Source of the DNA: Candidatus Gastranaerophilales bacterium
Lineage (GTDB): Bacteria; Cyanobacteriota; Vampirovibrionia; Gastranaerophilales; Gastranaerophilaceae
Direction: 5' to 3'
Assembly (NCBI GenBank): GCA_944323335.1
Contig: CALUSB010000006.1
Coordinates: forward strand, 1 to 64,000
DNA length: 64,000 nt
In this document: piece by piece, positions 20,992 to 29,502 of the stretch
Numbering within the stretch: the first letter of the stretch is position 1
Layout of the letters: each line of letters starts with the position of its first letter
Made by a program: the position numbers and the translations under genes
Notes under the pieces: generated by a model
The model's database searches: none
The model's input: the letters and a program-made list of their open reading frames with translations, nothing else
What the model was told of the DNA's origin: nothing

Positions 20992-21610
20992 AAAAAATCT
21001 TGAAATTTTAAAAGAAGAATTTAATCTTATACCTGACAAAAAAACAATCGATAGGATTAATCTCTGGCACAAAATGTTTCTTGAATATAATTCTCATACA
21101 AATTTGATGAGCAAAAACGATACTCAAAAACTTTTTGAAAAGCATGTTTTTGATTCGCTTGCAATTTTAAAATGGAGGGATTTTGACCCTCAAAAAAAAC
21201 AAAAAATCCTTGACGCAGGTACAGGCGGCGGATTTCCATCGGTTATTTTGGCTCTTTTTTTCCCCGAACTTGAAATTGTTGCAAACGACTCAAAAATGAA
21301 AAAAATAAATTTCATAATTGATGTTAAAGACAAATTAAATGTCGAAAACCTTAAAATATCTTACTCGAGAATTGAAGACCTTGAACCGCTTAACTGCGAC
21401 ATTGTAATATCTCGCGCCGTCGGCACAATAAAAAATGTCTTAAGACTTACAAAAAAACACATTAAAGAGGGCGGATATTTTGTAATTTACAAGTCAAAAA
21501 CTCTTGAGAGCGAACTTTGTGAGGTTAATAATATTGAAGCTCAGATTGTAAGTTATAAATTGCCCCTAAAAGAAGATTTTGAAAGACATTTAGCGATAAT
21601 TAAAATGTAA
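20981..21610 (+). CDS. rsmG: 16S rRNA (guanine527-N7)-methyltransferase RsmG
   Basis: RsmG (GidB) methylates N7 of G527 in 16S rRNA. The protein shows the family's N-terminal helical part (NLWHKMFLEYNSHTNLMS), FEKHVFDSL, the SAM-binding loop ILDAGTGGGFPSVILAL, and the ISRAVGTIKN block typical of GidB. I use the ATG at 20981 (about 209 residues); a TTG at 20960 in the same frame lies deeper in the upstream gene. The 11-bp overlap with the ATPase gene suggests co-translation. Confidence 0.93.
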   Translation: MLNEKNLEILKEEFNLIPDKKTIDRINLWHKMFLEYNSHTNLMSKNDTQKLFEKHVFDSLAILKWRDFDPQKKQKILDAGTGGGFPSVILALFFPELEIVANDSKMKKINFIIDVKDKLNVENLKISYSRIEDLEPLNCDIVISRAVGTIKNVLRLTKKHIKEGGYFVIYKSKTLESELCEVNNIEAQIVSYKLPLKEDFERHLAIIKM

Positions 21611-21691
21611 ATTTTTTCTCCAATGGAACTAATACAAAAGTCTTGCGTCATCTAATCCATAAAGATGATAAAAGTTGGAGGAGTTAATATT

Positions 21692-22636
21692 TTGGGTATT
21701 AACATTTGTGAGCAAAAAGAAGATTTAATACTGGATAACATTTTAATTGAAGATGACAGCGAAGAAAAAGAAGAAATAAAAATATTTTCTACAATTGCAA
21801 ATAAAGATGAAATTTTGCAAATGTATTTAAAAGACATAGGGAGAATAAAACTGCTTAATAAAAACTCTGAAATGGCGCTTGGCAAAACAATTAAAGAGGG
21901 CAGCAGAAAAGAAGCGCAAATAGCAAAAAAGAAACTTATACAGGCAAATCTAAGACTTGTTGTATCTATTGCAAAAAAATATACAGGTCAGGGAATACTC
22001 TTTATGGATTTAGTTCAGGAGGGGTCTTTAGGTCTTATAAAAGCAGCACAAAGATTTGACTACACAAAGGGTTTTAAGTTTTCAACTTATGCAACTTGGT
22101 GGATTAAACAAACAATAATCCGCGCTATTGCTAATTCTTCACGCTCAATCAGAATCCCTGTACATATGAGCGACAAAATAAGAATGCTTAAAAAAGCAAT
22201 AGTAAAACTCAGTGTCGATAGTGGCAGAGAACCCACGGATTGCGAGCTTGGTGATTATTTAAAAATGGATGAAAAGAAAATAAAAACAATTAAAAAAGCC
22301 ATGATAAAAGAACCCGTGAGCCTTGATACACCGGTAGCGCAAGACTTATGCCTTGAGGATTACATAGCCGATTGCGAGAGCAAAATGCCTGAAATAAATA
22401 CGGAGAAGGAATTTTTAAACAAGGATATCATAGGAATTTTAGACATTTTAAATCAGAAAGAGAGATTTATTTTAATAAACCGTTTTGGTTTAGGGGGGCG
22501 TAAAACAAAGACTCTTGAAGAGTTGGGGAAGATTTTAGGATTTTCTAAAGAAAGAATAAGGCAGATTGAATGTGAGGCGCTAAAGAAACTAAGACGCTCT
22601 CAGGAGGCAAAAAGTCTTAAAGATTACTTAACTTAG
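21692..22636 (+). CDS. RNA polymerase sigma-70 factor (group 1/2 type)
   Basis: This sigma-70 family protein has region 1.2 ([16 protein letters not shown]), region 2 ([56 protein letters not shown]), region 3 ([14 protein letters not shown]) and region 4 ([18 protein letters not shown]), so it can recognise both -10 and -35 elements. I place the start at the TTG at 21692, 8 nt after GGAGGAG, giving 314 residues. The alternative ATG at 21665 has no ribosome-binding site and would place that GGAGGAG inside the frame. It lacks the acidic N-terminal region of long primary sigmas. Whether it is the primary sigma or an alternative one cannot be told from this window. Confidence 0.9.
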   Translation: MGINICEQKEDLILDNILIEDDSEEKEEIKIFSTIANKDEILQMYLKDIGRIKLLNKNSEMALGKTIKEGSRKEAQIAKKKLIQANLRLVVSIAKKYTGQGILFMDLVQEGSLGLIKAAQRFDYTKGFKFSTYATWWIKQTIIRAIANSSRSIRIPVHMSDKIRMLKKAIVKLSVDSGREPTDCELGDYLKMDEKKIKTIKKAMIKEPVSLDTPVAQDLCLEDYIADCESKMPEINTEKEFLNKDIIGILDILNQKERFILINRFGLGGRKTKTLEELGKILGFSKERIRQIECEALKKLRRSQEAKSLKDYLT

Positions 22637-22677
22637 CAATACACAAGTATAAAACATATGCTACAATTAGCTAGATA

Positions 22678-23460
22678 ATGGAAAATCTTATTGAAATAAA
22701 AAACCTATATAAAACTTACAGCGATGACACGGGTTTCTTTAGTGCAAAAAAAGAACCCGTGCATGCGCTTAAAGGTATTAACCTTGAAATTAAAAAGGGA
22801 GAAATTTTAGCCCTTGTTGGGGAATCAGGCTGCGGCAAGTCTACTCTTGGTAACTGCATTTTAAAACTTCTTGATGTGACATCCGGAGAGATTTTATTTA
22901 AGGGCGAAAATATTATAAACTACGACAAAAAACAAACAAAAGCCTTTAGAAAACAAGCACAGATGATTTTTCAGAACCCTTATTCAAGTCTGAATCCTAA
23001 AATGAAAATAAAAGAAATTCTTGAAGAACCACTTAAAATCCACGGCATTAAAAATAAAAAAGAAACAGTTTATGAAACAATTAAGCTATGCGGTCTGAAT
23101 CAAAACGACTTAAAAAAATACCCTCATGAGTTCTCGGGCGGGCAAAGGCAAAGAATTGCAATAGCAAGAGCTCTGGTTTTAAAACCTAAGTTCATCGTGG
23201 CGGATGAACCTATTTCAGCGCTTGACGTGAGTATAGCAGCGCAGATTATCAACCTTTTAATAGAATTAAAAGATAAACTGGATTTGACTTTTTTGTTCAT
23301 CTCTCATGACCTGAACATCGTAAAATACATAAGCGAGCGCACTGCGGTGCTTAACAAGGGCAAAATTGTTGAGATGGGCTCAACAGATGAAATATTCAAA
23401 AACCCTAAAGATGACTATACAAAGCTGCTTTTAGGCTCAATACCAAAGGTGGATTTTTAA
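22678..23460 (+). CDS. ABC transporter ATPase, Opp/Dpp (peptide/nickel) type, orphan
   Basis: This 260-residue ATPase has Walker A GESGCGKST, the Q-loop (FQNPYSSLNPKMKIKEIL, typical of OppF/DppF), signature FSGGQRQRIAIARAL, Walker B KFIVADEPISALD and the switch His in LFISHDLN. Such subunits power import of oligopeptides, dipeptides or nickel. It lacks the short C-terminal extension of many OppF proteins. No permease or binding protein lies next to it, so its partners must be encoded elsewhere. TACAAT at 22662-22667 may be its -10 box, 10 nt before the ATG. Confidence 0.88.
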   Translation: MENLIEIKNLYKTYSDDTGFFSAKKEPVHALKGINLEIKKGEILALVGESGCGKSTLGNCILKLLDVTSGEILFKGENIINYDKKQTKAFRKQAQMIFQNPYSSLNPKMKIKEILEEPLKIHGIKNKKETVYETIKLCGLNQNDLKKYPHEFSGGQRQRIAIARALVLKPKFIVADEPISALDVSIAAQIINLLIELKDKLDLTFLFISHDLNIVKYISERTAVLNKGKIVEMGSTDEIFKNPKDDYTKLLLGSIPKVDF

Positions 23461-24132
23461 CTATCTTATATCTAAAAATTTATGCATCTGGGCTATCAGC
23501 CTTGTGTTTTTGTATTTTTTATAGAACTTTTCAAAAATTTCATAAGGATAAAAGTCTTTGCTTATTGGCATTTTTGGCTGCAAGACAAGTAAAATGCCGT
23601 ATTTTTTTGCAAAAGATACAGACTGTTCAATTTCTTCATCCAAAATGTTTTCATCAAAAATTATTTTTGCAAAAACCTCTTTTTTTTGTGCCACAAGCAT
23701 AAAATCATCAAAAGTAATTAAGCTAAAATCCTGCCCTGTTGCGCTTTTTAGCTTTATATCAGCTGCTATAATATCAACATAATCAATGATTTTTTCTAAT
23801 CCCTCAGGGTGTGTTCCGTTAGTTTCAAGGTAGATTTTTTTATTCAGCCTGTTTTTATATCTTTTTAAAAACTCGCACAAAAAATCAGCCTCTAAAAGCG
23901 GCTCTCCGCCTGTAAAACTTACAACATTAGCGTCATGGGATTTTAATTCTTCAAAAAATTCTTCATAGTTGTATTCTTTTGAATTTTCATCACATCTAAA
24001 ATCAGTGTCACAGTAGCTGCAGTTGAGGTTGCACTTTGTTGTTCTTACAAAAAGGTGTTTTTCGCCTATATATGGGCCTTCTCCCTGAATTGAAGTAAAA
24101 ATTTCTTTTATCTTTATTTTTTTATTATCCAT
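23461..24132 (-). CDS. queE: 7-carboxy-7-deazaguanine synthase (radical SAM)
   Basis: QueE converts carboxytetrahydropterin to 7-carboxy-7-deazaguanine in queuosine/preQ1 biosynthesis. The 223-residue sequence has the diagnostic start KIKEIFTSIQGEGPYIG, the radical-SAM cluster motif CNLNCSYC (CxxxCxxC, about residues 34-41), FTGGEPLLE, YLETNGT and a DIKLKS block. It overlaps the upstream J-protein gene by 8 bp, so the two are co-translated although functionally unrelated. No queC or queD is nearby. I saw no preQ1 riboswitch upstream. Confidence 0.93.
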   Translation of the reverse strand: MDNKKIKIKEIFTSIQGEGPYIGEKHLFVRTTKCNLNCSYCDTDFRCDENSKEYNYEEFFEELKSHDANVVSFTGGEPLLEADFLCEFLKRYKNRLNKKIYLETNGTHPEGLEKIIDYVDIIAADIKLKSATGQDFSLITFDDFMLVAQKKEVFAKIIFDENILDEEIEQSVSFAKKYGILLVLQPKMPISKDFYPYEIFEKFYKKYKNTRLIAQMHKFLDIR

Positions 24133-25117
24133 ATTTTCTGATGTCTTCTCTTAAATCACCCTTGTAAATATCTGAAATCTCACGATACAGTTCAACTTCT
24201 TTATCTCCCAATTGAGGCAAAATGTCAATTACAACTTTTACCATAAGAGGGTCGCGAGTATTTGTTTGAGCATTTAAAAAACCGCTCTCCATAAGCTTAA
24301 AAACAGTATTAGTCCTTGTTTTTGGAGGAATTTTTAAAATTTTTGTACCGTTATCGGGTATGGGGATTTTTATCTGCGCGCCAAGTACAGCCTCATAAGG
24401 GCTTATGGGCACTTCAATAAAGGCAAGCCCGTCAAGACTTTTAAAGGCAGCGTTTTTTTCAACATGCACTATTAGGTACAAATCGCCGTTTTTACCGCCG
24501 AATTTGCCCTCTTCGCCCTCGTTTTTAACCCTTATTTTAATACCGTCACGAACATTAGGGGGGATTTTTACGTTTATTTTTTTATACTGAGTTTTTTCCC
24601 CTTTGCCGTCGCAAAAAGTACACTTTGAACCGTTTATAAACTTAGAGCCAAAGCATTTTGGGCATTTTTCACTTGTTAAAATATTTACTTTTCTGCTTGT
24701 ACCGGATATTGCTTCAGAACTTGTGATGTTAATATGGGTTATAATATCCTGACCGTTAATTTTTTTAGGGGTTTTTTGCGGTTTTTCTTTTTTCTTGTTT
24801 TTAAAATAAGCATAAAAACTGCTTGTAAAATCTTCGTATGTTTTTTTCTCTTCTTTTTTTTCAAAAGAGCTGTAAGTTTCTTTTGTTTTATATTCTTTCT
24901 TTTTTTGGTTAAAACCGTATGCAAAATCGTACTGAGAGCGCATAGCATCATCAAGCAAGGTTTTTGCCGCAAGGTTTACCTGCTTAAATAAAATCTCAGC
25001 TTCAAGGGTATGATTTACATCGGGGTGATATTTTCTTGCTTTGGCGCGAAAAGCGGATTTTATTTCATCCCTTGTAGCTTGGGGGGAAATTTCTAAAATA
25101 TCGTAGTAATTTTTCAT
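24125..25117 (-). CDS. DnaJ-type Hsp40 co-chaperone with reduced zinc domain
   Basis: This 330-residue J-protein has an N-terminal J domain (YYDILEISPQATRDEIK, HPD in KYHPDVNH, residues about 4-66) and a lysine-rich linker. Only two CxxCxG-type zinc motifs follow (CPKCFGS and CTFCDGKG), where canonical DnaJ has four. The C-terminal substrate-binding beta domain (KINVKIPPNVRDGIKIRVKNEGE, GDLYLIVHV) is intact. It should stimulate DnaK and deliver clients. The missing zinc module may reduce its DnaK-independent holding activity; that is inference from the family. Confidence 0.85.
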   Translation of the reverse strand: MKNYYDILEISPQATRDEIKSAFRAKARKYHPDVNHTLEAEILFKQVNLAAKTLLDDAMRSQYDFAYGFNQKKKEYKTKETYSSFEKKEEKKTYEDFTSSFYAYFKNKKKEKPQKTPKKINGQDIITHINITSSEAISGTSRKVNILTSEKCPKCFGSKFINGSKCTFCDGKGEKTQYKKINVKIPPNVRDGIKIRVKNEGEEGKFGGKNGDLYLIVHVEKNAAFKSLDGLAFIEVPISPYEAVLGAQIKIPIPDNGTKILKIPPKTRTNTVFKLMESGFLNAQTNTRDPLMVKVVIDILPQLGDKEVELYREISDIYKGDLREDIRKYG

Positions 25118-25125
25118 TTGCTATG

Positions 25126-25154
25126 ATTTTAAGGAAATTTTTAAAAAAATCCAA
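25126..25154 (-). promoter_or_regulatory. promoter of the J-protein gene, near-leaderless
   Basis: On the minus strand TTGGAT (25154-25149) and TAAAAT (25131-25126) are 17 nt apart, and the -10 box ends 8 nt before the ATG at 25117. No ribosome-binding site is present, so the mRNA would have essentially no 5' leader. Confidence 0.55.
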
Positions 25155-25168
25155 TAGTACATAAAAAA

Positions 25169-25196
25169 ACAACCGGACAATTTCTTATCCGGTTGT
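25169..25196. terminator. rho-independent terminator (downstream of the nucleotidyltransferase gene)
   Basis: ACAACCGGA (25169-25177) pairs with TCCGGTTGT (25188-25196) around a 10-nt loop, flanked by an A-run on the left and TTTTA on the right, so it could work in both directions. It lies between the nucleotidyltransferase and J-protein genes on the minus strand. Confidence 0.75.
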
Positions 25197-25221
25197 TTTA
25201 TATGCATCAATAAGCTATTTA

Positions 25222-27066
25222 CTATTGACCTGCAACATATACGTTGCCGCGTACACTTTGTACACCGTATTTATCTTTAAACGCTTCAAGAGCATCTCTT
25301 GATTGAGCAGAATCAAATACTATACCTGATTCAAGGTCTACGTTATTTGCAAAGTCGTTTAATACAAACTCGGGCATACCGTAGTATTTGTTGTCAGGTG
25401 ATGTACCATGAAGTCTCACTTCATTTGCAACATCCTTGATAAGTTTCAAGTATGCTTCAGCTGTACCAATATCATCCCATACAGCAGGTTTCCCGCCTTT
25501 TGCTTCAAGAGGTACGGTATAGACTTTCATCCTGTTTCCTTCTTTATCAAGAAGTTTACCTTCATTTGCAAGTTTAACAATCTTAGGCATAACATTTCCG
25601 CCAAGACCTGTACCATCAGGATTTAAAATACCTTGAGCCATAAGGATTTTTTGGGCTTCTTTGCTTAAGAAGTACAAACCGGGGTTGGCAAGGAATTTAT
25701 TTTCATCGCTAGGGTCGACCGCAGTTTGAACTTTTCTGAATTCTTCCATTGCCTTATCATAAGCACCGGGTTGAGTAAAATCGTTTGGCATAGGTGCATT
25801 TGAAGTGTATGAAGGCTTCTCTAAAAATTCTTTTATTTGAAGATTGCCGTTCTCATCCTGTTCAATACCCAACAAACCAAATGATTTTGCTCTTTGGGGG
25901 TTTACAGGATAATAAGGAATTACAAGAGCAGCGTTAGGAAGAGTTTTAAGTGCGTTATATGTACGGCTTACATCGGCGTTTGTGAAAATATCAGCATTTA
26001 AGATGATAGAATCACGGTCGTTTCTGATTAAGTCGCGTTTTAAACCTTCGCTTATGGCACCGCCGTCTGTTTTGTATTTAGAAACATAATAAACACCGTC
26101 ACCCTCAGGAATTTCATGGTTTTGACTTAAATAGATAACGTCATCATTTTCATCACCGTTCAATATTCCTGCAGCAGCTGCAAGGTTAAGTGTTGTACCG
26201 ATAATACGGTATCTGTCATCAGTCGGCAACTTTGCAGAAGGTTTGTTTTCAAATTCTCTTGAAATATTAAAAAATCTTTCGCCGAAACCACCTGCAGGGA
26301 TGATAACCGTCGGGTCATTTTCTCTTACAACATCGGCATAATCACCTTTAATTGCTTGTTTTTGCAAGCCAGAATCAGCATATGAATCAACTGCATTAAG
26401 CGTTCTTGGCTCTTTATTTAGGGTTGTAATAACAGTTCTGCCGGTAAATGAAATGTCTTTATGACCTTCACCGGGAGTCGGTTCATATGAACCCGGCATT
26501 TTGAACTCAAAACCATCACCGATTAACTCAGAACCTGCAAACATTTTAATTGCTTTTTTGCCTAAAGTTTCAGGGTCTTTTACGGTAATTTCAGGCATAA
26601 ACTTACCTTGTTTATAAGTTACTATAGGCAGCGGATTTTTATCTATATCAACTTTACCTACAAAAATTGTGTTTCCTTTATCGTTGCTTATAGTAAAAAC
26701 ATTTCTGCCGTCAACGATTTGTTTTGTTATATTTAAACCTGCAGCGTTAAGTTTTTCTGCGCCTTTAGGCATTTTCTTCAGCGGTAAATCAATATCTTCA
26801 GCAATAGTTAAAAGGTTTGGAACTCTGATTTCTTTTGGAGTAATAATTGATTGTTCCAATTCGCTCAAATCCATAGAACCTGCAAAATTAACTGTTTTTG
26901 CAGTTTGAATACCGTTTAGTGCTTGATATGCATTGGCCAGTTTTGCAGCTTGTGTTTTTGAACCTTCAAAATTTACACTTTGTGCTTTTGCAGGTGTAAC
27001 TGCAACATTTGAACGTAATGCCTGATTTTTAACATTTACAGGGCTTAGACTAACTTTGTTTATCAT
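25222..27066 (-). CDS. sugar-phosphate nucleotidyltransferase (GlgC-like) with tagged N-terminal extension
   Basis: The C-terminal half (from about residue 250) is a nucleotidyltransferase of the GlgC/RmlA superfamily: VIIPAGGFGERF (255-265) is the nucleotide-binding loop, ILNADIFTN the metal-binding Asp region, and FGLLGIEQDENGNLQIKEF and EFLEKPS the sugar-phosphate region, with FLANPGLYFLS later. It would make an activated sugar such as ADP-glucose, but the substrate is not certain. The first 245 residues are unusual: VNFEG (31-35) and VNFAG (59-63) repeat the F-x-G tag twice, followed by a region I do not recognise. The start follows AAGGAAATCCTA. It is transcribed alone, with a terminator downstream. 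Confidence 0.82.
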   Translation of the reverse strand: MINKVSLSPVNVKNQALRSNVAVTPAKAQSVNFEGSKTQAAKLANAYQALNGIQTAKTVNFAGSMDLSELEQSIITPKEIRVPNLLTIAEDIDLPLKKMPKGAEKLNAAGLNITKQIVDGRNVFTISNDKGNTIFVGKVDIDKNPLPIVTYKQGKFMPEITVKDPETLGKKAIKMFAGSELIGDGFEFKMPGSYEPTPGEGHKDISFTGRTVITTLNKEPRTLNAVDSYADSGLQKQAIKGDYADVVRENDPTVIIPAGGFGERFFNISREFENKPSAKLPTDDRYRIIGTTLNLAAAAGILNGDENDDVIYLSQNHEIPEGDGVYYVSKYKTDGGAISEGLKRDLIRNDRDSIILNADIFTNADVSRTYNALKTLPNAALVIPYYPVNPQRAKSFGLLGIEQDENGNLQIKEFLEKPSYTSNAPMPNDFTQPGAYDKAMEEFRKVQTAVDPSDENKFLANPGLYFLSKEAQKILMAQGILNPDGTGLGGNVMPKIVKLANEGKLLDKEGNRMKVYTVPLEAKGGKPAVWDDIGTAEAYLKLIKDVANEVRLHGTSPDNKYYGMPEFVLNDFANNVDLESGIVFDSAQSRDALEAFKDKYGVQSVRGNVYVAGQ

Positions 27067-27139
27067 TAGGATTTCCTTTCGCTATCCTCTCACAACTAAC
27101 AACTTTTTGCATATTTATGTATGCATGGTCTTAACAACC

Positions 27140-27169
27140 GTGAAAAAAATATTTTGTTCTTTTTTTCAC
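27140..27169. terminator. A/T-rich hairpin, possible terminator
   Basis: GTGAAAAAAA (27140-27149) pairs perfectly with TTTTTTTCAC (27160-27169) around a 10-nt loop. It lies upstream of the nucleotidyltransferase gene and just after the end of the thymidylate-kinase-like pair read on the minus strand. The stem is weak in G/C, so termination is plausible but not assured. Confidence 0.4.
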
Positions 27170-27191
27170 ATAATTTACAAATATTTACAAT

Positions 27192-27857
27192 TTACTTAAC
27201 AACACCTAAATCCAAAACTTTTTTGAGTTCTGATTTTATAATACAGTGGATTTCTTCTTTGCTTTTTGTTCCGTCTATTTCAATAAAACCATACTCTTTT
27301 TCAAGTTTTTTATACTCTTCAAGACATCTTTTTTGATAAATTTCAAAACTTTTGTAGATATCAGTTGATAAACCTATATCTCTTCCTGATTCAAAATAAT
27401 CAAGCCCGCCTGAGGCGATAAGTCTTTTTATCAAAATATCGGGAGGCATTTTTAAATAAAACACCAAATCAGGCTCCGGAGCAAATTCGTAAAGTTTTTT
27501 TACCCAGTTAATATCATGACCTCTGACTGAATCACGAACAAAAGCAGTGTAGACATATCTGTCTAAAAGCACCACAAAGCCTGCTTTAAGAGCAGGGATG
27601 ATAACATTTTCCAGCCTGTCTGCATAATCTGCGGCATAAAGAAGAGAAAAAGTTGTGGTATTAAGGAGGTTTTTCTCCTTTGCCTCATTAATAAGACCTG
27701 AAATAAGCCTTGAGGTTTTCCACTCGGAAACTACACAACCGTAGCTTAAACCCTCAACAAAGCCTTTTAGCATATTTACCTGTGTGGATTTTCCTGCCCC
27801 GTCAGTACCTTCAATAACAACAAGAAGTCCGTCATAACCGTGTTTTTTATAAGTCAT
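27192..27857 (-). CDS. thymidylate-kinase-like nucleotide kinase, copy 2
   Basis: This 221-residue protein belongs to the thymidylate kinase-like P-loop family: Walker A VIEGTDGAGKST near residue 20, an ADRLENVIIPALKAGF helix and LLDRYVYTAF, the counterpart of the DRY motif that positions the monophosphate. It lacks the REPGGT motif of standard dTMP kinases, having SEWKTSRLISGLI instead, so the acceptor may differ. It is a clear paralog of the gene directly upstream (both have AKxKNLL, TFSxLxAxDxADRLE and LDRYVYTAFxRD) and overlaps it by 11 bp. The ATG has GAGGG upstream. Confidence 0.8.
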   Translation of the reverse strand: MTYKKHGYDGLLVVIEGTDGAGKSTQVNMLKGFVEGLSYGCVVSEWKTSRLISGLINEAKEKNLLNTTTFSLLYAADYADRLENVIIPALKAGFVVLLDRYVYTAFVRDSVRGHDINWVKKLYEFAPEPDLVFYLKMPPDILIKRLIASGGLDYFESGRDIGLSTDIYKSFEIYQKRCLEEYKKLEKEYGFIEIDGTKSKEEIHCIIKSELKKVLDLGVVK

Positions 27858-28542
27858 TTTCGCCCTCTTTTATCTCAATACCTCTTTTTTTGAGCACATC
27901 GCACACAAGGCTTCTGAAGTACTTTTGTTTTTGATGAATTGTTTCATTAGCATCAATTTTAATAAGACCGTATTCATCAATCATATTTTTATACTGTTCA
28001 ATAACTCTGTTTTGAAAAAGCACATAGCTTTTATAAGGGTTATTTGAAAGCTTTAAGTCCATGCCTGCTTCATAAAACTTCGGCTGACGATTTGTGCAAA
28101 TTCTCTCAAGTGAAACCTTGGCACTTACATCAAAATAAACGCTTAAATCGGGCTTAATTGCAAAACCGTACATGTTTCTGACCCACTTTGGGTCAACTTC
28201 ACGTGCAACATCACGCGCAAAGGCAGTGTAGACGTATCTGTCGGCAAGAACTATAAAACCTGCTTTAAGAGCGGGGATAATGGTACGCTCCAATCTGTCT
28301 GCAAAATCTACCGCATGCAAAATGGAAAACGTGCGCCCTGAGAGGAGATTTTTCTTTTTTGCACGTTTAGTTGTTTGAGAAATTAACTCAGATGAGTTCC
28401 ACTGAGTCAAAATAACGTCAAGATTTTTTGACTTTAGCCAACTGTACAATAAATCAAGCTGAGTACTTTTACCCGAACCGTCAATACCTTCAACACAAAT
28501 CAACACACCTTGCAGTTTATGGTCTTTTGAAAATCTTAACAT
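27847..28542 (-). CDS. thymidylate-kinase-like nucleotide kinase, copy 1
   Basis: This 231-residue paralog of the following gene has Walker A CVEGIDGSGKST, an ADRLERTIIPALKAGF helix and LADRYVYTAFARD. Like its partner it lacks the REPGGT loop, and WNSSELISQTTKRAKKKNLL occupies that place. The two proteins keep all catalytic-looking residues, so neither is obviously a dead copy. The 11-bp overlap suggests coupled, stoichiometric production and perhaps a heterodimer, since thymidylate kinases are dimers. The ATG has AAGG upstream. The reaction is assigned by family only. Confidence 0.8.
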   Translation of the reverse strand: MLRFSKDHKLQGVLICVEGIDGSGKSTQLDLLYSWLKSKNLDVILTQWNSSELISQTTKRAKKKNLLSGRTFSILHAVDFADRLERTIIPALKAGFIVLADRYVYTAFARDVAREVDPKWVRNMYGFAIKPDLSVYFDVSAKVSLERICTNRQPKFYEAGMDLKLSNNPYKSYVLFQNRVIEQYKNMIDEYGLIKIDANETIHQKQKYFRSLVCDVLKKRGIEIKEGENDL

Positions 28543-28620
28543 TTTCTGCCTTGTTTTTTTTACCGTTTAACAATAATATCTATATAGTAAATCATAAATT
28601 GTAAAAGAGAGCAACAAAAA

Positions 28621-29502
28621 ATGATGTATCAAAGCGTTAAAAAAAGTATTTCCATAATCATTGATAACCCTGTATTAACACTTAGTTTTGTTATATATTT
28701 AATCTTTCTTACTTTTGTTATGCCAAAACTTTTTGTTTGGCAAAATGTAATTGTCTTTGCACTCATTGTGCTTTTAATACTGCTTTTTACCTCGGCATTT
28801 TTTGCAGGCTGGCTGCAAATGGTAAAAACAGCCATTGAAAACTCTAAAAAAGAGGAGCGCAACGAGGAAGAGAGAGTAAAAGAATTTATTCAGATGAAAA
28901 ACGACTTTTTTAGCGCCGTTCCCGTTTATATTTTGCCGATTTTAGGCGGAATTGTGCTTTATTTTATAATGTTCTTTTTACTTGTTGCATTTAACATAAA
29001 ATTTGCAAACCACTTTATCGGCAGGCTTGATTTCATAGTAGACACCATAAACTCAATTCCTCAGGATTCTCAGGCGCTGCACGCTTTTGTAAGCAGCTTG
29101 CCTCAGGATAAAATAATGATTTTATGGAGCTGGCAGTTTTTATTTTTGTTTACCATAGGGATTTTTAACTTCCTTATAATGTTTTGGGCATCTGCTCTTT
29201 ACTACCCCGAAAAATGCACAACAAGCCCGCTTAGCGCTCTTAAAAACTCGCTCTTTGCGATTTTTAAACACCCTGTAAAATCTTTAGCGCTTTATACTTT
29301 TATACTTATTTTAGGTATGCTCTTTAAAATCATAAGCATTTCTTTTGCCACAAATGTCGTTTTATACTTTATTTTTATGGTTTTAGCGATATATTTCTGG
29401 GTATTTGTATTTGTGCTAATATTTGACTATTATGAGTCAAGATTTTACAATCACGGTGATAACGGGTGCAACCTGCTCGGGAAAAACAAGTCTGTCAATT
29501 GA
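28621..29502 (+). CDS. multi-pass membrane protein of unknown function
   Basis: This 293-residue protein has about six hydrophobic segments (VLTLSFVIYLIFLTFVMP; VIVFALIVLLILLFTSAFFAG; VYILPILGGIVLYFIMFFLL; FLFLFTIGIFNFLIMFWASALYY; SLALYTFILILGMLF; and a last one ending VFVFVLIFDYYE). A short charged cytosolic patch (about 77-93) sits between the second and third. I do not recognise a family. The stop codon lies about 70 bp inside miaA, an unusually long overlap that implies coupled expression or a mis-set 3' end. Confidence 0.7.
   Translation: MMYQSVKKSISIIIDNPVLTLSFVIYLIFLTFVMPKLFVWQNVIVFALIVLLILLFTSAFFAGWLQMVKTAIENSKKEERNEEERVKEFIQMKNDFFSAVPVYILPILGGIVLYFIMFFLLVAFNIKFANHFIGRLDFIVDTINSIPQDSQALHAFVSSLPQDKIMILWSWQFLFLFTIGIFNFLIMFWASALYYPEKCTTSPLSALKNSLFAIFKHPVKSLALYTFILILGMLFKIISISFATNVVLYFIFMVLAIYFWVFVFVLIFDYYESRFYNHGDNGCNLLGKNKSVN

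Noticed and set aside
25118-25168. A preQ1 riboswitch upstream of the J-protein/queE operon
   Set aside because: No G/C-rich hairpin with the A-rich tail typical of preQ1-I is present; the gap holds a promoter immediately before the start codon.
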